Positions 1-12,479 of a stretch of DNA of 64,000 nt are shown here, piece by piece; position 1 is the stretch's first letter; each line of letters begins with the position of its first letter. The DNA is taken from NCBI GenBank assembly GCA_050084985.1, contig JBITNC010000001.1, positions 69,006,001-69,070,000 on the forward strand. Reading direction: 5' to 3'. The notes under the pieces were generated by a model. It had not been told where the DNA came from. It saw only the letters and a list, made by a program, of their open reading frames with translations, and made no database searches. A program made the translations under genes and the position numbers. Origin of the DNA: Nageia nagi. Its lineage: Eukaryota; Pinophyta.

Positions 1-229
1 ACATCATATTTTTCCAATTACAATTCATGGATGTCGGGGTCTATCTATTGATATTAGACATGCAATCTATCAACTATCATTATTTCTAAGGTATGTCATA
101 GTATGTCTCTATGAAAAATAATATAGCATGTGTTTATTCTTATTTTCTAATATTTTATGAATTTTGACATGCAATATTTTTATGATATTATATTTTCATT
201 AATAAGTGGTTATCTTCAAAGGAGATACA

Positions 230-1590
230 TGTAGATACAATATATCAATGGCATAGAGAAATTGTTAAAATTTTCTACAAACAAGAAAAAAAATTACCAC
301 ATGCTTTTATGAATATACAAGTGTACCTATTGATCCACCTAGTAGATGTTATTGACATGGTAGGTGTTATGAGTGCTAGAAAAATATTTTTTGTGGAGAG
401 ATTTTTAAAAATTCTAAAGAGATTTGTTAGACAACATTAACAACTAGAAGGATTTATGGGTGAGGGATACATTGTACATGAATCTTTTTTTATACAAGTG
501 AGTATCTTTTCCAAATATATACTTCTACCCCAAATATGTAGAATGTAGATAAATATAGTGATAAATTAGAAGGGGAAGTATTAGAAATAGGTGGAACATC
601 GTATTCTATTAAAGGTATTAACTATATTTTAGATATGTACATGCATTTTGGATTTACAGATTGTATCAATGCTTAATGATTAGCTAACAAAGACATATTA
701 TGGCATTATGAATTTACAGATTATGATATTTAGGAATATATAAACCAATTTATCATGATGCATTATGCATGTTGCAAAAATTAGATTGAATTGTATCAAA
801 CTTTAAGAAGAGAAATTGAATAAGAACGTACCTTATTTCATAGACATAATCAAAGGGGTACATCTAGTCTACCTGAAAATATAAGAGACTAAAATTGGCC
901 ATAAGAATGTCTAAGATCATGGATGAAGAATGAAATTGAAACAAAATAAAAAGATATAGGAGGAAAAATATATGAATATGACCAAAGTGCATTAAATATC
1001 ATTATAAGATGAAAGTTTGAGGTAATTATTTTTATGAATATTTTTATAAGACTTCAATTTTTGTGTAAATATGTATAGGTACTAATAACATTTTTTGTAT
1101 AAATATGTGTAGGCATTTTCTTTCCTTGTAATATGGGAATATGGTCAACACTTCAGAATATAAAATAATAATGAGAAAATAATGATATTTGAATGGAGAG
1201 TGATGGCTAATTTTGATCAAGAAATTTTTGCAAGTTCAAGAGATGCAAACTTGATACAGGAAAAATTAAAATATTTTGGAAAAATTCAAGAAATTATATA
1301 ATTGGATTATTGGTTATTCCAATGTATGATATTTAAATGTAAGTAGTTTGACACACTTTATAGAAGAAAAATCTTGCATGATAGACCTAGTGATTACTTT
1401 GCAATCATATTCACACATACTTTACTTGATAATAGAGAGCCTTATATTTGATTATAGCATTGCAGTCAAATATATTCCATCCCAAATATTGATGATGACA
1501 AAAGGTGGTTTGTAATTGAATGTAACCCTAGAGGGAAACATATTGTATGTCTTGATGAGGAAGATAATTTTCAATGAAAATATTATAATT
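230..1590 (+). pseudogene. CACTA (En/Spm) TNP2-type transposase C-terminal remnant
   Basis: This is a decayed coding stretch of a CACTA DNA transposon. From about 294 the plus strand reads LPHAFMNIQVYLLIHLVD and then FFVERFLKILKRFVR, which matches the DUF4218 region found next to TNP2 transposases. At about 450-600 it reads EGYIVHES-like and EGEVLEIGG-like segments from the same region. From about 1310 it reads IFKCK-FDTLYRRK, then EPYI, then RWFVIECNPRGKHIV, which matches DUF4216, the usual next domain. The order DUF4218 then DUF4216 is normal for this family. Stops and frame breaks occur throughout, so it cannot make a transposase. Neither the catalytic TNP2 core nor the CACTA terminal repeats is seen; the core would lie left of the window. 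The family call is made from remembered motif patterns and is fairly safe. Confidence 0.72.
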
Positions 1591-3379
1591 AATATGCTTC
1601 TCATATGTATCTTGAACTTTTCATATGTATATATTACTCTTTGCTTGTGGTATGATCTATGAACACTTTAATTACTCTTCATTATGACTCTTTAAATATT
1701 TAATTACTCCATTGTAGAATATAAGTTTTGAAATATTTTCATTTTAATAGATGGAACTATGATATAACATTATTATTTTGAAACTAATATAAATTATTAA
1801 AGGAATGATAACCCTAGCTATTGAAGTGGGTTTCTTATTGGCTAATCCCTAAGATGTTTTCCCCACTAAAAACTAAAATGTAGTGTCTACCCATGAATGC
1901 TTTTTGAGTTGTGCTTAGTTTTAGTACATGCTTAAATAAACTTAATTATTTATATTTAACTCCATGTAAACAATTGCAAATGTTATATTTACAAAAAGAG
2001 CACAATATAAGATCAATATAATTAAAAGGAACATAAATGGATAAAAACTAAGTATTGAGAATTCATCACATAACAAGATTTAATACCTATGGTTTTGAAT
2101 GAGAGAATAATCTTAGAAGGGTATGAAACTTCCTGCAAGAACATGATTTTAGGATAATTTTAAAAGAAAATTTGACCTATTTATAGGCCTCAAGTAAGGT
2201 TTGTTACAAGTTGTGTAACTTCATCAAATGAAAGAGTTTAAGGGAATCCTTATTATAGTCATGTACATAGTTGATAAAATCATATTTACATTATACATCT
2301 TGTAAAATAATTCTCATTCCTTAATGTGTTTTTTATCATATTTTGCATCCTTTTCCATCACATTTCACAAAGATGAATGTCCAAGGTAGTCAAATTTTAT
2401 AGTAAAAACAACTTCAAAATTTTCTTTCTTTGTTTAATTTTTTTGGATGCAAAATGGTATCATAATGTGTATCTTAATGCCTAAGGAAATATTGAATTCC
2501 CATTTTGCTTTTAGATTTGGACATAAAATTTATGTCCAAATTTGCATTGATTTTCCCATCAATTTTTGTATCAATTTTTATGTTTCTTTTTATGTCTATT
2601 TTTGAATCTTTTTATGCATTAAAAAAAAAGAAATGAAAAAAATGGAATATATGTACATCAATGTAGAAGGATGCAAATTAATGTCATTTTTCATTTTTTG
2701 TGTTTGAATATGCAAAAAAGGATGCAAATCAGCCTTTTGCTAGTAGTGGATTTATGTACATCATAGCCCTTGAAGGCTTACAAGAATAATTTAATTCCTC
2801 CTTCATAAAGGATTTGCTGTTCAATTCTTTTATATTTGATTTGATGAGTCATTTTTCTCTACCTAAATAATACCACCTCCCATATTTATAGATGAACTAA
2901 AACCTTTGCAAATAGTATACATATCTCTAGGGTAATTGAATATTTCATACCATTTGAGAATGGGAACTCCAACATACTTTCTCATGATATTTCTATGCAT
3001 GTAGGCATTTATTTATCTTTGGTTATTACTATATAATCCAAATATTCTAAACTTATCATTTTGGACCATAATATCCTTTAAAATAACATGCTATCAATAT
3101 GTATTTATCATCCAACTTCCATAACATTTTAAAGATGTATACAAAAATGTATTAGGTTTAAAAATTAGTATTCTAACAACTCTTACCATTTTAAATAAGA
3201 TTTTTAGGGATATGTTGTAAAATTTCTTATGCCAATTTATTTTTTGGTGGAGAATTTGTTAATGAATAATGGATAACATTTTCTTAGAAGTTATCCTTTA
3301 GTTTTTTTTTATCATCTTTTATGCAATATTACTTGTATTTTTAAACACTCTAATCTTAGTTTTTCTCCTAATTATCCAC
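1591..3379. other. AT-rich stretch without a recognisable gene
   Basis: No coding pattern that I can name. The sequence is AT-rich with long A and T runs. It contains a short perfect palindrome at 2515-2541. The right part (about 2.9-3.4 kb) may be the far end of the LINE remnant that follows, but I cannot support a domain there. Confidence 0.5.
2515..2541. repeat. 27-bp perfect palindrome
   Basis: Two 13-bp arms around a single central A: ATTTGGACATAAA at 2515-2527 and its exact reverse complement at 2529-2541. It could be the core of a decayed MITE or chance in AT-rich DNA. Flanking sequence mentions the same words again in looser form (2560-2610), so a small inverted-repeat element is possible. 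Confidence 0.6.
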
Positions 3380-4625
3380 CATGTGTGGGTTAATATAAAT
3401 ATATATAATTTACAAAGGATTTATTTTTGAATATGCGATCCATTAGAGTATTAGAGACTCCATAGTTTGAGACATAAACTCAACAATTTTAAGATATTTC
3501 AATATTCTTGATTATATATCTAAAGTTAAATCATAATGAATAAATATATGGTCAAGAGTCTATTCATCAGAATAATAAAGGATGAATCTATTAGCTAGCT
3601 AAGAAACCTCTTATTTATAGTTCATTTAAGATGACATTTGCATCATGAGCTATTGTCTACAAAGAGAAAGAAATTTTAGGGATCAACTTCTTTACCCATA
3701 TGTGTTTCTAGATTGGTTGTATAATTTTATCTTTATTTAACCAAGCTATTACTTCTTCACTCTAAATGTATCATCTTTGGGTAAAATATAGAAAAGTGTA
3801 TCCTCATGTTCTATTTGGTCTATATGTATAACAACAATCTCTTTCTTAAACTAACCTATTCTAACTAATTATCAATTTTAGCATTATGTTCCTTTTTGAT
3901 AAATCATGCTTTAATATTATTTGTACCTATTATGTAGTCACATTCTATAATCCCTTTAGGATTCATTATCCATTTAGCTCTTCTTTGGATTTTTGGGTAA
4001 GATAATAATGATTTCTTCCTTAGCCAATAAGCCAACAATCTTACCAAAAGCAAATCCTTACATCATTTTTTATACTCCATAATGCGTTTTGGACTAAAAT
4101 GTTTCTAAATGTGCTAGTCCAATCCAAAAATTAGACCTTGTATGGATATTCATAGTTATGATAAAGGGATAAATCATTTTTAGGTGTTTTTCTTTGCATA
4201 TATCTTTCTATTTCATTTTAGACCCATCATAAATTTCCCATCAAAACTTAGCCCTTAGTTCTTTAGTTAACATTTTTTTTTCTCAAGCTTAATCCACCAT
4301 ATTCCTTGCTTTTGCAAATTTTATCCCATGTTACTATAGGCCATTTATTTTTCTCTTCTATGCCATACCAAAAAAACTTATGATAAATGAAAATAATCTC
4401 TTTTGCAACAATTTCTTACATTTTGGAGATTAAAAAACTATGAATTGGTATGCTTTATAGAGTTGTTTTGATTAGTTATAAATTTTTACATAACTGAGTA
4501 ACTTTCCATCTACCCAATTCTTTCTTTATCTTTTAGATGAATCTCTCCAAAAAATCCTCTCTAACCCTTGCTATGAAGAGTGGCATTCCTAAGTAAATAA
4601 TAGGTAATGAGCTTATTTCACATTG
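3380..4625 (-). pseudogene. LINE (L1-type) reverse transcriptase C-terminal part and zf-RVT-like region, decayed
   Basis: Read on the minus strand from about 4610, the translation follows the plant LINE pattern downstream of the RT catalytic core. It gives YLGMPLF, then KIKKELGRWKVTQL, LIKTTL-SIPIH, then FFWYGIEEKNKWPIVTW and KEYGGLSLRKKN. In intact LINEs this stretch (YLG.PL, L..W....LS..GR..LIK.VL.S.P.Y, W.G, GGLG.R) leads to a zinc-binding zf-RVT region. A weak match LDHIFIHYDLTLDI near 3560-3500 fits that region. The catalytic FADD box and endonuclease would lie at higher coordinates but are not seen, so the copy is 5'-truncated, which is normal for LINEs. Several stops are present. No poly-A tail was identified. 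Confidence 0.62.
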
Positions 4626-4859
4626 AAATATATTAGTTATTTTATTTTATATTTTTCTCAAGGTGTGAAGAAATAAGCACTAAAACATTTAGCCTCCATA
4701 CTATCAGCCATAGAGTTAGACCTTAGTGTATTTTTGTTTTTGTTTTTTCTCATTATAACTCTATTACTAACTCTAATACCCATGTAAAATATAGACTTAG
4801 GCCTAGTTTTAGGAAAAAATGGTGAAAGAGTTAGGCATAGCATTAGGGGCATCAAGAAT

Positions 4860-5225
4860 AGAGTCAAACATCATGTGTGGTAGAGTCAACCATAACATCA
4901 AAATAGAGTTAGTTCAGAGTTAGTTGTGGATTCAAAAAAGCTATAAGATAGAGTAAGCCATAGAGTCAGAAAAGCTATGAGATAGAGTAAGGCATAGCAT
5001 TAAAATGCAGTCAAAAAAGCTATGAGGTAGAGTTAGTCATAGAGTCAAAATATAGATAGAAAAGATATAAGGTAGAATCAGCCATAGAGTCATTTGATAT
5101 TCAATTTTAGAGTCAGGTTAGATTCAATTTTAGAGTCAATTTTAGAGCCAATTTAGATTCAATTTTAGAGTCATTTTAGATTCAATTTAGATTTAGTTTT
5201 ATAGTCCATTTTAGAGTTAGAAGTT
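4860..5225. repeat. Degenerate tandem repeat of 'agagtcA' type units
   Basis: Words such as 'atagagtcagaaaagctatgag' (4955-4980 region) and 'ttcaattttagagtca' recur many times in irregular spacing. The left half is built from 'gccatagagtca...aaagctatgagatagagta'. The right half is built from 'attcaattttagagtc'. The unit length drifts from roughly 15 to 45 bp, so this is an old, unequal tandem array. No coding sense. Confidence 0.6.
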
Positions 5226-5424
5226 TGAATCTAAAAATGGCTATTATTAATACAAATTTATGTATTTTTTTAATATATACATACAATTATAAATTACATA
5301 CATAGGTAAATATATACAAAATTCTTATTTGATTTTAAAAATAAATTGAATGCATTCATACATAATTAATAATACATCAAATTCAAATTGTATCAATAAA
5401 GTAAAATATCATCAAAGTACAATA

Positions 5425-5631
5425 TCAATCATCATCTAAGTCAATGGGGTCATCATTATCCTTAGGGATAGATTCCTCCTCCATAGGGTTAGCATTGGTA
5501 GTTGTATTTTCTTATAACTACATTTCTTGAGCAACATGTTCAGTGTTTACAAAATCCACAAGCACCACAAAACCATTATGAAGGCTAAATTTCATTTCCT
5601 CATTGGTAGGAAGTGTACCAAATTGATTATA
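5425..5631 (-). pseudogene. Possible last coding exon of an unknown gene or transposon, with two in-frame stops
   Basis: On the minus strand a pyrimidine-rich run ends in TTATAG at about 5632, like a splice acceptor. It is followed by a 69-codon frame that ends in TGA at 5425-5427. The peptide begins YNQFGTLPTNEEMKFSLHNG, continues through VVLVDFVNTEHVAQEM, and ends in an acidic tail with DNDDPIDLDDD. Two stops (TAG and TAA) interrupt it; both can come from CAG or CAA by C-to-T change. B1 begins at 5668, only about 37 bp upstream of this exon, so B1 may have landed in the preceding intron. I do not recognise the protein. It could equally be the end of a DNA transposon ORF. Confidence 0.35.
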
Positions 5632-5667
5632 CTATAAGAAAGAAATAAATGAAATATTAGAACTTAT

Positions 5668-7454
5668 TGATTGGTATAATGTAACCTCAAGGGTTTGGTC
5701 TGGTCATGTTCTCCATTGCCCAAAATAGTAGAGTCCTTGAAAGAGTAGAACATGGTGGGGATGCGCTCATGTTGGTTTTTTTATCAATCTCTTAGTTCTA
5801 GCTCAGTTCCTATTTATTATGAAGATTAAAAGTAACAACAAAAGAGATAAAAAGGGTAAGAGTAATAGGAAAGAGATTAACACATTAAACTAAAAAATAA
5901 CTAACATTATATAGCCTAAGCATTGTAGCACAAGTAACAATCCATAGCCAAGATAAATAATAGTAAACTATAAACTATCTTAGGCTTGGGGTCTTATAGT
6001 CACAATACACAACCATAACTTAAGATAACATTTAATACATAACATTCACAAAATGTAATGAACAACCATATATTGGAAAGGGAAAAGCATCATTAATTTG
6101 TATTACCACACATGAAAGCATCTTACATACTTGGGAAAATTTGTTAAAATTTCTAACCCCTTAGACTTACAATAGTCTACTATCTATATATTTACATTTA
6201 CAATTAGGTGGTTTTTGACCATTAATACACTTAACTACTCTGCTTGACTAAAAGTAGAAGAAGAGACAATCTACAAATGTATAATTGTAACTATAATTAT
6301 GCTAGATTACACAATGAACAAGTATAATCAGTGCCAAGGTCTAGGAACTTGATGTCTCTAAGCTATAATACTACTTGAGCTATAATCTTTTTGATTTTCC
6401 ATTAATTGCATTTTTTTGGTACTATAGCTAATTGAATATGGACTATTTTTTATCTTGATTGGTACTATCTAGTACAATTCTATTGGTAGCAACCTAACTC
6501 TCTCCAACCAATAATGATGAGTATTATAGTTCTTGATTGCATAGAATAATGAGGGAAATGAATAGTATATCATTGTATTCAAGGAATAATTGCTATTTCC
6601 ATGTGGAAATGAGTCATGGTTGACACATTGACAAAGCCTTGGGGGTCAAACACTCATCATCAAGTGGATGCAGGTGTTCTATCCAACCCATTATTCTTCT
6701 TCCTATCTAATAGGTTCTATTTTTCTTTGGTGGGTCTAATGATTATTGGGGCTCATGTAACACCCATAAAGTCTAGGCAAAAGGTCTAACATTATCTTTT
6801 AAAATTGGTAGGCTCTACTTAGTTATCTTCTTGAAACATCTCTCACTGAACTTGATACTACCCATTGTTGACTATCTTAGGACCCATTGATTTTATACCC
6901 AAAGAATGATGTCAACACTCAAAATCAATGGGTTCTACTTAGTTGTCTTCTTGAAATATTTCCCACTGAATATGATACTATCCATTGCTAATTATCTTAG
7001 GATCCATTGATTTTATACCAAAAGGATGACATCATCACTCAAAATTAGCAAGTTCTAGAAGATATTTCCTTGAAATACTTCCCATGGGTTTTTGATGTAT
7101 AATTGAGAATTTTTTCTAAAAATTGATAAGCTTTATAACAATGTTTGATGGTGAATTCAAATGAACTAGGACTTCTTTTTCACAATATTTCCCAGGACAC
7201 TCATACCTATATAATTCCTAGATTTAGACTTAGACACTTTCTTTCCTTTCATGTTATGATACTACCCAAACATGGTACATTAACTCTTGAAAGTGACTTT
7301 GATCAAATTTCTATGACCTATGACACCCTTATGTACAATTACTAGAAATAATACTCAACTTGACTAAAATCAATTCCTGGGACTAACTACAAAACCCACT
7401 AGATAGTAGTTAGACATTTAAAACAAAAATGGTTAAAACTTACACACATATACA
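5668..7454 (-). repeat. B1 3' LTR
   Basis: It matches 30307-32114 along its whole length: the shared start 'tgtaacctcaagggtttggtct' block, then the 'cttgatgtctctaa', 'ccaacccattattcttctt' and 'tcctagatttagacttagac' blocks. On the minus strand it runs from 7454 (TG) to 5668 (CA). Differences between the two copies are numerous, with many substitutions and small indels, so the insertion is old. Confidence 0.75.
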
Positions 7455-7699
7455 TAATATCTAAAAATTTTTAGACTTGAACAAAAATTTGATAAAAGAC
7501 TAAGTATGGAGAAAAGATTCTTTATGAATATTTACAAATGAAAAAAGGGGAAAAATAAGTGGGAATTAGTTAAGATTTATTGAAATGAATGAAAGAATAA
7601 GGAATACTAGAATATTACCCTATTTTCTAAGTGTAATTATGAAAGAATACAATCTTATAGTAGCTCTTAAGGTCTTTTCCTACTAGAGAATAGGATTCT

Positions 7700-8220
7700 T
7701 TACTTACTATTACTACTCACCTACCCAAATGAAGTTTTTGTAGGTGTGTTCAATGGTGGAATTAGCTTTATAGGTAGCAAAGATTGAATCTTTTTATTCA
7801 ATTCTTTTAAATCTTGGTAATCAACTTATGATAGCATAGGGTAAGCTTGTATCTCACTATATCTACTTTGAATCATATTAGCACATTCTCTAGCCTCTTG
7901 GCATGTAGAAATCTTGCAATTACCTCATGGGCAAGGTCATTTATTTGTTGTAAGTTTGAGATTTGTTTCTCAAAGAAAGATTTTTTAAAAAATTGAATTG
8001 TATTTTCCACTCATATAGTAGCACTACTATGTACATCTTATCCTCCTACAACTTGGAAGCTTTCATTTGAACCAAAGAATGAAATAATTTACTTATTAAT
8101 CCAATCTCTATGTTGAGTTGGTGTTTATTGATGACTATATGAAATACAAGATCCTACAATTCGTAGATATCCCAAGTTCTCCTTAAAAATGTCTACCTTA
8201 TCTTGGGGGTAATAGTACAT
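7700..8220 (-). pseudogene. B1 ORF X, C-terminal part (cut off by A1)
   Basis: The minus strand continues the ORF X reading that is interrupted at 15044 by element A1. Recognisable pieces are KVDIFKENLGYLRIVGSC, then FFEKQISNLQQINDLAHEVIA and RFLHAKRLENV. The last two look helical and charged. Several stops are present. No domain is recognised. It is assigned to ORF X only because A1 is flanked by matching 5-bp duplications and because the frame character (charged, helical) agrees on both sides. The region between 7454 and 7700 is the untranslated tail before the LTR. Confidence 0.5.
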
Positions 8221-8225
8221 AAATT

Positions 8226-8996
8226 TGTTATCATATAAAATTAATTTATGCATTTAATTTAATACATTAGGTAATATGTTCTTGCACTTATATATTTAGT
8301 TCAAGAATATTAATATTATTTTGGATATGATCAATATATATCATTGACTTACTATATTCTTGTTTATGTAGGTGCACACCAACCTAAGGAGTAGGTCATA
8401 TTATTATCTACATAAATAGGGAGCTAATAGTAAGTATACATCAAGAAGATATATGATCCCATATGTAGTCTTGATGATGGAAATATTTTAGGTATCTCTT
8501 GACACTACCATTCAAAGTTGGGTTTATGTACTTCCTTATGCAAGCATCTTGACAATTATAAGCTTATTTGAGTATCAAACTGAGACCATTAAGAGTCCAT
8601 GTGGAGGCATAATGTCAATTCAGAATGGACTATAATCTAACAAATATCATTGGTGCACCATTTGTAGATGAAAGTAAGCCTTCAATGCTCCTTTAGAGTA
8701 TGAAATAGACCACCCATGGCCCTCTTTTTAGATCATATTGCTCTATAACTTTGGGTGTAGAATCCATTATTGAGGCTTCATCACTATCTTCCATTCATTG
8801 ATATCAGGTATGTTCCATGAGGTAATTACATAAATTCAATATTGTTTGGTAATGTAATTTTGATTCTAGTTATTCATTATCTTCTATATCATATTATCTT
8901 GTTATAAATTGATATCTATTAGGTCATAATTTACAAATAGATATATGTATCTTTTGGGAATGTAGATATTCATTTATTTGCATTCTCAAATACACT
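8226..8996 (+). repeat. A1 5' LTR
   Basis: It starts TGTTATCATATAAAATTAAT and aligns with 14252-15038. At its right end about 16 bp present in the 3' copy (ending TTTGTAAATA) are missing, and the deletion runs into the primer site. What remains at 8997-9011 (roughly AATGGATGTGAAAC) corresponds to the intact-looking primer site of A2 at 41630-41648. Confidence 0.75.
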
Positions 8997-9083
8997 TAAA
9001 ATGGATGTGAAACATAAGTAGTTTTTATAAAACCCTAAGGTTTTAGTTATGACTAATAAGTGATTTTATGAGTTCTTTTAGAC

Positions 9084-10405
9084 ATGGATCAGTTAAGAGT
9101 ATTCTTGCAAAGTCTTTCAAGAAGAGATCTTGATGAGCTCTTATAAGATATTCAACATGATGGACCAAAAACATCTAATGAAGGAGCTAAACATGGTGAT
9201 GGAATTAATAATGATAACATTTAGGCTACTATTGAGGGTATGCAAAGATATATTAATTAAATAGCAAGGGGATAAGTTTAGCTAGATAATTTAATTGAGT
9301 TTGGTAGCCCTCTATGTGATGAGATCTATTTATGCATACCACCACTGAATTATACAGATCCAAAGTTTTGTAAGTTCAATGGGGAGGAAGATCCCAAGAG
9401 ACATTTAGAAGTATTTAAATATGAGTGTGAGCTTAAAATTAGTGTGGATTCAATATTATATGTGAAGTTATTTCCTCATAGTTTGGAAGGAGAGGCTTGT
9501 GAATGGTTCTATTCTCTACTTGAAAGGTCAATTACATCATTTTGAGAATTGAGCAAATTATTTCTAGAATAGTATAAATATAACATCAAGCATGAAGTCA
9601 TGGTTTTGGATCTATGTGCTATGAGGTAAGGCAATAATGAAAATCTTAAAAAGTTTGTTGTAAGATTCAAGAAGACATGGCAACAAATCAAAATTAAGCT
9701 CATCGAAAAAGTGGTAAATAATATCTTCAAATATGCTATCATATTATCCTTACAATCCTATGTTAATGATTATACACATTTAGCATTTTTTGATATGACA
9801 TATAAGCTATTGGACAAAGAAAAAGTTCTTATGAAATTAGTGCTTATGAAGTATTGAGATGATCACAAACCTAGGGTCAAGAATTAGTAGCTACAATCAC
9901 CAAAGAAAGATAAATCCATTCATGTGGTAGAAAAGGTATATGAAAAGAAAGAAAGGAAATTCATAAAGTTTCTTATACCTCCCAAGTTTATCTTGAAAGA
10001 TCTAATGGAAAAGGGACTATTACAACCTTTACCTAAACAAGAGGAAGATGAATCAGTAGAGAGGCCAACATGGTACAAAGAAGATAGATATTATGAATAT
10101 TATCAAACCAAGGGACATACCACTAATGGGTGTGGAGGTCTAAGAAAAAAAATACAAAGGCTTATAGAGGATGGGTTCTATGTTTTTCCTACCAAAGTAA
10201 AAGATATAGGGCAAGAGCAGCATGTTAATGTAATTTTCTATGAAGAAGTGTGTGCAACACTTACAAGAGGAAGATCAAGAGTGATAACATATCATATCGC
10301 ATGTGAAAAAGAGCTTCCTAAAGACCCAAGAAGTTTTGACCTCATTGAGCAACTCAAGAATACACAAGCCAAGGTTAGTTTGTTTGAAGTGCTACAAATT
10401 TCATA
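9084..10405 (+). pseudogene. A1 gag polyprotein, broken
   Basis: This is the capsid and nucleocapsid protein of the element, which would form the virus-like particle. ATG at 9084 starts MDQLRVFLQSLSRRDLDE, aligned with the same start in A2. The capsid part has PKFCKFNGEEDPKRHLEVF and WFYSLLERSITSF. The nucleocapsid knuckle at about 10087-10135 reads YEYYQTKGHTTNGC; the first metal-binding Cys is replaced by Tyr (A2 still has CEYHQAKGHATNGC). A long open stretch covers 9924-10406. At least eight in-frame stops lie upstream, mostly of the TAG, TAA and TGA types that C-to-T change produces. No frameshift was needed to follow the reading frame over most of its length. Confidence 0.8.
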
Positions 10406-10479
10406 ACCCCATAGAGAAATGATGAATCAAAATTTCAAGAATAGTCAAATAGATAGGAATATCTCAATCACTACTTTTG

Positions 10480-10961
10480 TATAAAAGGTAAAAATATGGA
10501 GTAAAGAAGATGTTATCACTTATCATCCTAGTGAAAGGCCTAGCAAGGATGTGACCTAGTTAAATCTACCATTATTTATTGAACTAAGTACCTTTGGTAA
10601 TACAATTAAGAGATCATTGATAGATGGTGGGGTAGCTTTGAATATTACCACCATTCACATGCTTTCATAATTTAATCCAAATTTATTACCTTTAAGAGAA
10701 GAGACTACCATGAGAGTTAAGGAGTTTGATGGTGTTCCAAAGAAATGTGCAAGAATCATCACACTTCTAATCAAAGTGGGAAATAAGGTACTTCAAACCC
10801 TCTTTTACATTATAGATGGAAAACCTTATTTTAATTTCATTCTTAGAAGACCTTGGATAGATGAAATGGAAGAAGTACCATCCACTTTGCATAAATGTTT
10901 CAAATTTTGTTTTAAAGGAAATGTTTACAAGGTAGAAGTAGATGAGCAAATAGCCAAGTAG
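10480..10961 (+). pseudogene. A1 aspartic protease (retropepsin-like), broken
   Basis: It follows gag in the usual order. The active-site region reads KRSLIDGGVALNI at about 10610-10650, where intact members have D[ST]G; here the second residue is Gly. The later segment FILRRPWIDEMEEVPSTLHK at about 10840-10890 matches the conserved LGRPWIH...VPSSLHQ block of Tat proteases. The open frame at 10710-10961 covers the C-terminal half. It would cut the gag-pol polyprotein. The changed active site and the stops upstream make it inactive. Confidence 0.68.
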
Positions 10962-10999
10962 TGTAATTATGTTATCCATAAGAGATTTATTTCATATGA

Positions 11000-12283
11000 T
11001 GTAGAAGATAAGGCTATCCTAGCCAAGAATGATCAAATCTACAGAAAAGTGTTAGAAAGAATTAATGTCAAGGATATCAAATTTGGTTCATACACCATCA
11101 CGAATGTTAATAACATTAGTCCAATTGGATGGATGGTAGGAGGATTAGAAAAAGGATTGATCATGATCCTTTATGCTCTATAAAGACCATTGATGGTCCT
11201 CTTTAGAAGAAATTATGGAGGAAAATAAATATTACATCATTCCATATCATGGAGATGGTCATGATGGTCAGGTTAGTCATTCATTATTAATGTAAGAAGA
11301 AGAATGGGTAAGATATGATCAAAATTATGTTTGTTATTGAATGTGAAATAGATGATGAAGATGCAATACATGCTATAGAATTGTTTGAGAATGATAATGT
11401 TTTTTTAGAATCTATGGGTGCTAGAACTAAATATCTAGCTAGGCATGAAAATGGGACTCACAAACATTGTCTAGATGTGCATGCTTACTTTGGTGAATCT
11501 ATGGAGGATAAAATCAAAGGGTTGAGAGAATTGCCATTTCTCACACCATTAGAATAAAAAAGGACTTGGTTGCATGAAGAGATAGAGGAGGTCAACATTG
11601 GTTCTTAAGACACACTATGATTATTAAAAATAGGTAAGCTCCTTGAAGAACCTTTGCAAAATGAGTTAATTCAATCCTTTCATGATTATTCTAAATTATT
11701 TGCATGGTCATATAAATATATGCCTGGATTAGATAAAAAGTTTGTAGTACATAACTTGGTTGTTGAGAAAGGAGTAGTTCTTATAAAGCAAAAATTGAAT
11801 TGGCATGATCAATTACCATATGCTCTATGGGCATATAGAACAAGTGCTACTCCATACTCTCTTATGTATAGTGATAAAGCAGTTATTCCCCTTGAAATTG
11901 AAATCCCTTATTTGAGAATTGCACTCAAAGATATCATTAAGGGACCACAATAATGGGAACCAAGGCTAAATTAGCTAAAGGCATTAGATGAAAAAATAAT
12001 TAATGCACTAGAGCATCTCAGAACATATCAGCAAAGAATAAAGAGGGCCTATGGAAAGAAAATGGTGCTTAAAGCATTTGAGGTTGTGTATATGGTTCTC
12101 CAAGAGAATGTTTCTAACACTACAACAAAGGATGAACTTAAAGGAAAGTTTGAACCAAATTGGGTTGGCCCATACATCATCATAGAGGTCTTTCATAGAG
12201 GTGCATATAGATTGTTTACATTGGATGGGGAGGTTCTCAAAAATTCCATCAATGCTAGGCACCTAATGAAGTATCACATCTAG
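11000..12283 (+). pseudogene. A1 pol remnant: RT N-terminus joined to integrase C-terminus by internal deletion
   Basis: Up to about 11790 the reading is the linker before RT: DYSKLFAWSYKYMPGLDKKF and VLIKQKL, which in intact elements is followed by the RT palm. Here KQKL is followed at once by NWHDQLPYALWAYRTSATPY, the late integrase core. It then continues through IEIPYLRIALKD to the C-terminal FEPNWVGPYIIIEV and LKNSINARHLMKYHI, stop at 12283. So RT, RNase H and the integrase zinc finger and DDE core are missing. The join is at about 11791-11802, where an AAAAATTG-like word could have served as microhomology. A1 therefore could not copy itself even if its frames were open. Confidence 0.78.
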
Positions 12284-12479
12284 GTGACCTATGGATCATC
12301 TTGTGCATCTATTTCTATAAAAATGTTACTACAAGAATAAGCATGGAATAGATGGCATAAAAATCCAAAATAGAAGGTCATTTTAGTATCATAAGAGGAG
12401 CACTAGTGCTCCATTTTAGTAGAAAAGCACCATCTACAGTTCTATTACACAATCAAATATGGCAAAAGTAAAAATCATC

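Noticed and set aside
9509-9742. Minus-strand open frame in A1 gag region
   Set aside because: Shadow of gag, as shown by the homologous frame of A2 on the strand of the element.
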